From: Chloroflexota bacterium
Lineage (GTDB): Bacteria > Chloroflexota > Anaerolineae > CG2-30-64-16
Direction: 5' to 3'
Length of the DNA: 10,200 bases
Assembly (NCBI GenBank): GCA_029555885.1
Contig: JAKPQT010000383.1
Span: 1-10,200 of the forward strand
The position numbers were made by a program, and so were the translations under genes. Of this stretch, positions 6,769-10,200 are shown in pieces. How positions within the stretch are numbered: the stretch's first letter is position 1; every line of letters starts with the position of its first letter. Below the pieces are notes generated by a model. It saw only the letters and a list, made by a program, of their open reading frames with translations, had not been told where the DNA came from and did not search any database.

Positions 6769-7614
6769 ATGATTCGCATTATCACCGACTCAACCTGCGA
6801 GGCGCCCCCCGAAATCATGACGCACCCCCGGGTGACCGTCGTTCCGTTGTCCGTGGTCTTCGGCCAGACTTCGCTGCGCGATGGCGTTGAAATCACCCGC
6901 GAGGAGTTCTGGCGGCGACTGCCGTCGAGCAATCCGCTGCCGACCACATCGCAGGCGGTTCCTTCCGACTTTCTGACCCCCTTCGAGCAGTTCTGCTCGG
7001 CGGGCGATGAGGTCATCGCCATGACGTTCTCTTCGAAACTGAGCGGCACCTATGCAGCGGCGCTTGCGGCGAAGGAGACCTACTCCTATTGGCCGATCAG
7101 CGTGATTGATTCGCAGAACATCTCCATCGGTCTGGGCCTTCTGCTGCAGGAGACCGTGCGCCTGGCTGAGGCCGGGCTGGGGCGGGAGGAGATTGTCGAG
7201 CGCATCACCGCGATGCGCGAGAAGATCCATGTGGTCTTCGTGCTCGAAACGCTGGAATACTTGCAGAAGGGCGGGCGCATCGGCAAGGCCCAGGCCTTCG
7301 TGGGTACGCTGCTCAAGTTCAAGCCGCTGCTGCAGATTGCCGACGGCGAGGTCGCGCCGGTGGCGCGCGTCCGCTCGCGCGCGAAGGCGCTGGAGGCGGT
7401 GCAGGAGTATCTGTTGAGTCAGGTTGCCGGCCGCGGTCCGCAGGTGCGCCTGGCGGTCACGCAGGCCCTGGCCGCCGACGAGGCGAAGGTGTTGGGCGAT
7501 AAGCTGGCCGCTTCGTTCGGCACGAGCGGCTTCCACGTGGCTGCCCTGGGACCGGTCATCGGCGTGCACGTCGGCCCCGGCACCATCGGCGTCGGTATCT
7601 ATGGCGGCGATTGA
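6769..7614 (+). CDS. DegV family fatty-acid-binding protein
   Basis: 281 aa from the ATG at 6769; GAGG at 6754-6757 is the likely ribosome binding site, with a long 11-nt spacer. DegV/FakB-type proteins hold a single fatty acid; in Firmicutes FakB presents it to the kinase FakA for phosphorylation and phospholipid synthesis. Visible family blocks: IITDSTCEAP at the N-terminus (D7, S8, T9), PLSVVFGQ, PTTSQAVPSDF (T60, S61), SSKLSGTYAAA (87-97), DSQNISIGLGLLL, LETLEYLQKGGRIGKAQAF with GTLLKFKPLLQI, and the C-terminal GPVIGVHVGPGTIGVGIYGG. No fakA-like kinase gene is next to it in this window. It is monocistronic or reads through into the sigma factor gene; the spacer has hairpins. Family assignment is firm, the bound lipid unknown. 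Confidence 0.93.
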   Translation: MIRIITDSTCEAPPEIMTHPRVTVVPLSVVFGQTSLRDGVEITREEFWRRLPSSNPLPTTSQAVPSDFLTPFEQFCSAGDEVIAMTFSSKLSGTYAAALAAKETYSYWPISVIDSQNISIGLGLLLQETVRLAEAGLGREEIVERITAMREKIHVVFVLETLEYLQKGGRIGKAQAFVGTLLKFKPLLQIADGEVAPVARVRSRAKALEAVQEYLLSQVAGRGPQVRLAVTQALAADEAKVLGDKLAASFGTSGFHVAALGPVIGVHVGPGTIGVGIYGGD

Positions 7615-7619
7615 TTGGG

Positions 7620-7641
7620 CGATGGATCGGGAGATCCATCG
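7620..7641 (+). terminator. Possible weak terminator hairpin after the DegV gene
   Basis: CGATGGATC (7620-7628), loop GGGA, GATCCATCG (7633-7641): a perfect 9-bp stem 6 nt after the stop codon. The T-rich run (TCTTTT, 7648-7653) begins 7 nt after the stem, further than in a standard intrinsic terminator, so termination may be partial. Confidence 0.5.
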
Positions 7642-7643
7642 GT

Positions 7644-7674
7644 CGCGTCTTTTGACGCGTCAAGGTGTTATAGT
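7644..7674 (+). promoter_or_regulatory. Candidate promoter and operator-like palindrome before the ECF sigma gene
   Basis: TGTTATAGT (7666-7674) is an extended -10 (TGn plus TATAGT). Immediately upstream is the perfect 12-bp palindrome TTGACGCGTCAA (7652-7663), where a -35 would otherwise be. The left half of the palindrome also takes part in a second perfect hairpin, CGCGTC-TTTT-GACGCG (7644-7659). No good -35 lies 17 bp from the -10. The site may be bound by a regulator or used by an alternative sigma factor. The predicted start is near 7681, about 38 nt before the ATG at 7719. Confidence 0.45.
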
Positions 7675-7718
7675 CTATGGCGGGGTCACGCAGCCAGGCG
7701 CCTGAAGGAATGGCAGAC

Positions 7719-8321
7719 ATGAGCCGTAACCCGGACGGCCGCGGCCCCGACGTGCAGATGCTTGCCACCCGCTATGCGGAGCTGCCGGAGCCGAAGCTCA
7801 TCGAGCTGGCGCGGCGCGACTCGGAGGCATTCGGTGAGCTGTACCGGCGAACGGTAGATCGGATTTACACCTACATCTACTATCGCACCGGCAACGCGGC
7901 GGACGCCGAGGATCTGACGGCGCGCACCTTTCACCAGGCATTGAGCAATCTGCACCGGTACACGGATCAGGGGGTGCCGTTTGTGGCCTGGCTCTACCGG
8001 ATCGCGCATAACCTGGTGGCGAATCATCACCGGTCGCGCAGCCGGTGGCGGACTACGCCGCTGGACGATCTGGAACTGACCGGCAAGCCGGCGGAGAACC
8101 CGGAGCGGGCCGCCGAGGTTAGCGAGCGCAAGCAGGCGCTGTGGTCGGCCATCCGCCGCCAGCCGGAGGACCGCCAGCGGCTGCTGATCCTGAAGTTTGC
8201 CGACCGGCTCTCCAACGAGGAAATCGGTCAACTGATGGGCCGGACGGAAAGCTCGATCAAGTCGCTCTACTTTCGCACGTTGAAGGCGCTCAAGGCCGAC
8301 CTCGAAGCGCGGGGTTGGTGA
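7719..8321 (+). CDS. ECF-family RNA polymerase sigma factor
   Basis: 200 aa from the ATG at 7719, chosen because GAAGGA (7704-7709) lies 9 nt upstream; in-frame ATGs at 7710 and 7677 are alternatives, the last overlapping the proposed promoter. It directs RNA polymerase to a specific promoter set, usually for envelope or stress responses. Region sigma2 spans about 36-105: DSEAFGELYRRTVDRIYTYI, then DAEDLTARTFHQAL (the region that binds core polymerase and melts the -10) and PFVAWLYRIAHNLVANHHR. A linker rich in charge follows. Region sigma4 is about 140-195 with QPEDRQRLLILKFAD and the helix-turn-helix RLSNEEIGQLMGRTESSIKS (163-182), which reads the -35. There is no SnoaL or other C-terminal extension. 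The next gene, 26 nt on, encodes a one-TM protein and is the likely partner. Confidence 0.93.
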   Translation: MSRNPDGRGPDVQMLATRYAELPEPKLIELARRDSEAFGELYRRTVDRIYTYIYYRTGNAADAEDLTARTFHQALSNLHRYTDQGVPFVAWLYRIAHNLVANHHRSRSRWRTTPLDDLELTGKPAENPERAAEVSERKQALWSAIRRQPEDRQRLLILKFADRLSNEEIGQLMGRTESSIKSLYFRTLKALKADLEARGW

Positions 8322-8347
8322 GGGATTCGTTCAAGGGAGAACTGGCA

Positions 8348-8746
8348 ATGGCAGGCCGCGACAGCAATACTCTGCAATCGGAAGACACGGGCCGGCTGCG
8401 CCGTACCGAGGACAGCCACATTCTCAACGTTGCGCCCTTTCTGAATCTGGCGCGCGAGGTATCGACCCTGATCGTGCCCGTGCCCATGCGGCCGGCCTTT
8501 CGTACGGAGCTGGAACGCCGCCTGCTCATGGCGGCCCGCCAGCAGGTGGCCCAACACCGGCTGGACATCCAACCGCCCATGGTCGAATGGTCGCCGAATT
8601 ACCATGAGCTGGCGGCCAGCGTGGTGCAGCCGGTCACGGAGCGGATGGACCGGCGCTGGCTGATGGGCGCAGCGGTCGGCTCGGCGTTCTCGCTGGCCGG
8701 GCTGATGGCCTATGTCTGGCGCCAGCGCCGCCGCCACGCTGCCTGA
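8348..8746 (+). CDS. Single-pass membrane protein, probable anti-sigma or sigma-partner protein
   Basis: 132 aa from the ATG at 8348, with AGGGAG 8 nt upstream. An upstream extension of the frame to 8141 overlaps the sigma gene and is not used. The N-terminal part (about 24-66) has a helical block, ILNVAPFLNLAREVSTLIVP followed by PMRPAFRTELERRLLMAA; a P-x-FR-x-L-x-x-L-x-x-A pattern is common in the N-terminal segments of proteins encoded next to ECF factors. Residues 104-124 (WLMGAAVGSAFSLAGLMAYVW) are one membrane helix, followed by a strongly basic tail RQRRRHAA, which puts the C-terminus in the cytosol by the positive-inside rule unless flanking DRR (101-103) dominates. There is no HX3CX2C zinc motif of the ZAS anti-sigma class. 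Position and topology suggest regulation of the sigma factor; the function is inference. Confidence 0.7.
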   Translation: MAGRDSNTLQSEDTGRLRRTEDSHILNVAPFLNLAREVSTLIVPVPMRPAFRTELERRLLMAARQQVAQHRLDIQPPMVEWSPNYHELAASVVQPVTERMDRRWLMGAAVGSAFSLAGLMAYVWRQRRRHAA

Positions 8747-8751
8747 CGCAC

Positions 8752-8780
8752 TTGCATCTTTCATTGCTTTGAGCTAATCT
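8752..8780 (+). promoter_or_regulatory. Weak promoter-like pair before the right-end gene
   Basis: TTGCAT (8752-8757), a 17-bp spacer and TAATCT (8775-8780). Each box matches only three of six consensus bases. It is listed because the gene at 8818 needs a promoter on the near side of the terminator. A start near 8787 would fall inside the left arm of the terminator hairpin and so disable it for transcripts beginning here. Confidence 0.25.
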
Positions 8781-8814
8781 AACATCCGAGCCAGCCGTGG
8801 CTCGGATGTTTTTT
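8781..8814 (+). terminator. Strong intrinsic terminator after the sigma/anti-sigma pair
   Basis: AACATCCGAGCC (8781-8792), loop AGCCGT, GGCTCGGATGTT (8799-8810): a perfect 12-bp stem followed at once by TTTT (six T in a row counting the arm end, 8809-8814). It lies 34 nt after the stop at 8746 and only 3 nt before the ATG at 8818. It has no A-run on its left side, so it works mainly for rightward transcription. Confidence 0.9.
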
Positions 8815-8817
8815 GCT

Positions 8818-10200
8818 ATGCTCGACCTTGCCGATTTTCTGCATCTGCCTGAGCTCGACGCAGCCATTGCACGCATCGCCGCCGGTGGGCCGGGGCTGAT
8901 CGTTGTGGCTGGGCTGGACCCCGCGCTTGCGTCTGCCGGTGACATCCACCTGCCGAGCGGCCGTGCGACGTTCATGCGCGTCCTCATGCGCGAGCTGCTG
9001 CTGGCAGACCCGGCGGCCCACGCCATCGTCGTGGCCGAAGGTCGCGACAGCATCCGCATCCCGCGGCAGCTCCGGCAGCGCGTCACGCTGCTCGACGCCG
9101 AATCCACCCGCGTACCCATCACCCAGCGGCTGTCGCTGGCAGCCGCACACCGGCCCGCTCTGCTCGTCCTCGAACGGCTGGAACCGGAGACCCTGGCGCT
9201 GGCTGTCGAGGCTGCGCGCGCGGGCGTCAAGGTGTTGACGCAGTACGAGACGGTGTTCAGCGGCCCGGATGTGGTGCGGGCGTTGGCGGATGCCGCTACG
9301 GGGCCGTCCACTGACACCGCGGCCCTGGAGGCCCTGCACTGGGTCATTGCGGTGCAGCGCGTGCCTGCGCTGTGTACACATTGCAGCGCGGAGATTGCTC
9401 CCAGCGCAGTCCAGCAGCAGGAGCTGCGGCTGCGCTTCGGCGGGCTGCTGGACGAACTTAGCGCGGAGGGTCCATCCGTCTTCCGCCGCGCGGGCGGCTG
9501 TACACAGTGCGGAGGCCGGGGCTATGAGGGCGAGGTCGCGCTGTTCGATGTGTACCGCCACGGCCCGCCTGAGCAGCGCGAGCTCGTGCTGCCGATGGCG
9601 GCCTACGCGCTCCGCCTTGCCGCCGCTGGACACCTCGCGCTGGATGATGTGCTGAGCTTTCACGCGGACCAGCTCCGGCGCACATCTGCGCGGCTGGCTG
9701 CCAGCGAGTCCGCGCTGCGTGCAGCCAACGCCACACTTCAGCGCCGTCTTGCCGAGCTGGAATCCGCACAGCGCGTGCTGACCCAGCGAACCGAGGCCCT
9801 TGTCTCGTTCCAGCGGATGGCTGAGGCGCTCCTCGGCGCGGCCGACCTGCCCGCGCTTGCGGAGCAGGTGTGCCGCCAGGCACGCGACCTGTGCGCTGCG
9901 GACCGGGCCATTCTCTACTACCTGCGGCCCGATGACCAGGCGGAGGTGCTGGCCTATCTCGGCTGGAGCCCGGACCGTGTATCGCGTCTCCTGTCCGCAG
10001 AGGATGTGTGCGATGCCGCGCGCGATGTGACGACCCAGCCTGTGCCCTTCAGCGGCTGGCCGCCCGGCGTCACCGCACGCTCGCCGGACGTGGAGGGCGC
10101 GGCGCTGCGCGCGGGGCTGCGCGTGCCCCTGGTCGTGCAGGGCCGGCCCGTCGGCGCAATGATCGTCCACTCGACCGTCCTGCCGAGCTTCCCGCCGGGC
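8818..10200 (+). CDS. Degenerate PilB/GspE-type ATPase domain fused to coiled coil and GAF domain (runs off right edge)
   Basis: At least 461 aa, open to the window end; there is no stop in this frame. Residues about 13-290 follow the order of a type II secretion/type IV pilus ATPase: a GLIVVAGLDPALASAG strand-loop (26-41) where Walker A is expected; RLSLAAAHRPALLVLERLEP (Walker B region, about 105-123); AVEAARAGVKVLTQYETV (where the LHTNDA box is expected); AVQRVPALCTHC; then a tetracysteine zinc motif C186-X2-C189 and C228-X2-C231 (GGCTQCGGRGYEGEVALFDVY). The GxxxxGKT and GE-type acidic catalytic residues are gone, so ATP hydrolysis is unlikely. Residues about 278-335 are a coiled coil (LRRTSARLAASESALRAA, LQRRLAELESAQ). 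A GAF sensor domain starts near 328 (LPALAEQVCRQARDLCAADR). An output domain may follow. The ATG at 8818 has no Shine-Dalgarno; a later ATG at 8971 would cut into the domain. Confidence 0.8.
   Translation, partial: MLDLADFLHLPELDAAIARIAAGGPGLIVVAGLDPALASAGDIHLPSGRATFMRVLMRELLLADPAAHAIVVAEGRDSIRIPRQLRQRVTLLDAESTRVPITQRLSLAAAHRPALLVLERLEPETLALAVEAARAGVKVLTQYETVFSGPDVVRALADAATGPSTDTAALEALHWVIAVQRVPALCTHCSAEIAPSAVQQQELRLRFGGLLDELSAEGPSVFRRAGGCTQCGGRGYEGEVALFDVYRHGPPEQRELVLPMAAYALRLAAAGHLALDDVLSFHADQLRRTSARLAASESALRAANATLQRRLAELESAQRVLTQRTEALVSFQRMAEALLGAADLPALAEQVCRQARDLCAADRAILYYLRPDDQAEVLAYLGWSPDRVSRLLSAEDVCDAARDVTTQPVPFSGWPPGVTARSPDVEGAALRAGLRVPLVVQGRPVGAMIVHSTVLPSFPPG

Noticed and set aside
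8779..10170. Long minus-strand open frame (463 codons) opposite the right-end gene
   Set aside because: No family motif, His/Arg/Gln-rich composition typical of antisense to GC-rich coding DNA; the plus strand in the same region has an unbroken frame with zinc-site cysteines, a coiled coil and a GAF domain.

Overview
The window is a GC-rich bacterial stretch with tightly packed genes and no rRNA, tRNA, CRISPR array or recognisable transposase. Gene content and architecture (Pth-Mfd pair, a Pro/Thr-rich surface protein with a C-terminal anchor, an ECF sigma factor followed by a one-TM protein, a glycyl-radical activase, a large GAF fusion protein) would fit an Anaerolineae-like member of the Chloroflexota. 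That assignment is inference from protein style, not from a database match.

Layout. Positions 1-6565 are read leftward: a secreted, membrane-anchored Ig-like protein (6565-5762), peptidyl-tRNA hydrolase (pth, 5783-5091), transcription-repair coupling factor (mfd, 5094-1297; its ATG overlaps the pth stop as ATGA), a 192-nt gap holding a long imperfect palindrome and a phased repeat, a glycyl-radical enzyme activase (1104-163), and the first 49 codons of the next gene (149-1), probably the partner glycyl-radical enzyme. From 6673 rightward come a DegV-family lipid-binding protein (6769-7614), an ECF sigma factor (7719-8321), a probable anti-sigma or sigma-partner membrane protein (8348-8746), a strong intrinsic terminator (8781-8814), and a long reading frame that starts at 8818 and runs off the right edge. 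The two directions diverge from back-to-back promoters at 6626-6654 and 6673-6701.

How the genes work together. Pth (ribosome recycling by rescue of peptidyl-tRNA) and Mfd (rescue of stalled RNA polymerase) form a translationally coupled housekeeping pair. The activase and the gene after it look like an anaerobic radical-enzyme module. The sigma factor and the TM protein form a likely envelope-signalling pair.

The two most notable items are: (1) a palindromic, heptamer-repeat element of about 191 bp inserted in frame inside mfd, adding about 64 residues just before the RNA-polymerase-interacting domain; and (2) the unfinished gene at the right end, which reads as a PilB/GspE secretion-ATPase domain that kept its tetracysteine zinc motif but lost its Walker motifs, fused through a coiled coil to a GAF sensor domain.
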